Assembly: GCA_030838265.1 (NCBI GenBank)
Contig: JAUTXA010000131.1
Coordinates: forward strand, 1-5,320
Length of the DNA stretch: 5,320 bases
Reading direction: 5' to 3'
DNA from: Actinomycetota bacterium
Lineage (GTDB): Bacteria; Actinomycetota; Acidimicrobiia; Acidimicrobiales; BP-101
Part shown: piece by piece, positions 5,074 through 5,320 of the stretch
How positions within the stretch are numbered: the stretch's first letter is position 1
Layout: each line of letters starts with the position of its first letter
Program-made: the position numbers and the translations under genes
The notes under the pieces: model-generated
The model's database searches: none
Told to the model about the DNA's origin: nothing
What the model saw: the letters and a program-made list of their open reading frames with translations, nothing else

Positions 5074-5320
5074 CGCCGGTCTCCTGACTTTCGCTTCTCG
5101 GCGCCGATGCGGCGGGCGATCAATGCCGCGAGGACGAGGGTGACGACCAGGGTGAGGAAGTACGGCGCCCAGGACCAATGACCGGTGAGCCGAGAGCCCG
5201 TCTCGGTCTGCAGGGCTCGCAGGATGGCCAGGACCCAGAGCGTGAGGCCGATGGCCAGCACGATCGCACCCCCCACCCCGTAGGCCACGAAGCGACCGAG
5301 GGCCTTGAGGGGCTCGACCG
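5070..5320 (-). CDS. Holin-like two-helix membrane protein (partial, N-terminus beyond window)
   Basis: The frame is open to the window edge. The 82 visible residues start VEPLKALGRF and read straight into the first membrane helix, so the internal GTG at 5288 is probably not the true start. Two hydrophobic helices (about 12-35 and 51-70) flank a polar loop QTETGSRLTGHWSWAPY (37-53). A basic tail with Arg and Lys follows. The helix pair, the QTETG loop with its WSW motif, and the LKALGRF lead-in resemble the actinobacterial holin-X type membrane proteins (phage holin family 3 superfamily). Despite the name these are usually chromosomal and not tied to phage; nothing else here suggests a prophage. 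The stop overlaps the next start as ATGA. Family assignment is by pattern memory and moderate in strength. Confidence 0.75.
   Translation of the reverse strand, partial: VEPLKALGRFVAYGVGGAIVLAIGLTLWVLAILRALQTETGSRLTGHWSWAPYFLTLVVTLVLAALIARRIGAEKRKSGDRR
5081..5085 (-). promoter_or_regulatory. Shine-Dalgarno site fixing the start of the 72-aa membrane protein
   Basis: On the minus strand this reads AGGAG, with 7 nt to the ATG at 5073. It is the clearest ribosome binding site in the minus-strand operon and lies inside the 3' end of the upstream gene. It argues against the longer reading frame that opens at 5178. Confidence 0.75.

Noticed and set aside
5074..5178. N-terminal extension of the 72-aa membrane protein
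   Set aside because: The extra 35 residues are Arg/Pro/His-rich shadow sequence of the upstream gene, and the AGGAG site at 5081-5085 points to the ATG at 5073.
5070..5320. Prophage remnant suggested by the holin-like protein
   Set aside because: The family is common on actinobacterial chromosomes, and no integrase, structural gene, attachment site or composition shift is visible in the window.

Overview
The window is high-GC DNA that reads as a chromosomal segment of an actinobacterium. The evidence is a Pup-proteasome ATPase (ARC/Mpa) close to a TrmI-type tRNA methyltransferase (as in Mycobacterium tuberculosis, where mpa and trmI are near neighbours), a MarP/CvpA-type membrane serine protease, an actinobacterial-style single-cluster ferredoxin and heavy use of GTG starts. 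The style of the small membrane proteins suggests a deep lineage such as Acidimicrobiia, but this is inference. No insertion sequence, CRISPR array, tRNA or rRNA is visible.

Layout: (1) 1-1142, minus strand: the N-terminal 380 residues of the proteasome-forming ATPase, cut by the window edge just after the Walker B region. (2) 1143-1300: a 158-bp divergent control region with a good promoter candidate for the ferredoxin. (3) 1301-1540, plus strand: a 79-residue ferredoxin, the only gene on this strand. (4) A 27-bp convergent gap with a GC-rich hairpin. (5) 1568-5320, minus strand: a tightly packed seven-gene run. In transcription order it holds a holin-like two-helix membrane protein (partial), a 72-aa single-helix membrane protein, a 74-aa unknown, a TtuB-like ubiquitin-fold sulfur carrier, a TtuA-like tRNA thiolase, TrmI (tRNA m1A58 methyltransferase) and a MarP-like protease. 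Gaps are 0-7 nt or 4-nt start/stop overlaps (ATGA or GTGA), so translational coupling and one transcript are likely. The promoter lies beyond base 5320.

The most interesting feature is the ttuB-ttuA-trmI core. In Thermus, TtuB and TtuA thiolate T54 of the tRNA T-loop, TrmI methylates A58 of the same loop, and the two bases form a reverse-Hoogsteen pair; m1A58 has been reported to promote the thiolation. Here all three genes are consecutive and joined by GTGA or near-zero junctions, which predicts a dedicated T-loop modification operon. The TtuB homologue ends in Gly-Gly-Ala-Gly rather than a terminal Gly-Gly, so it may need C-terminal trimming before activation. It also lies near the ATPase of the Pup-proteasome, so two ubiquitin-like chemistries may sit in one neighbourhood.
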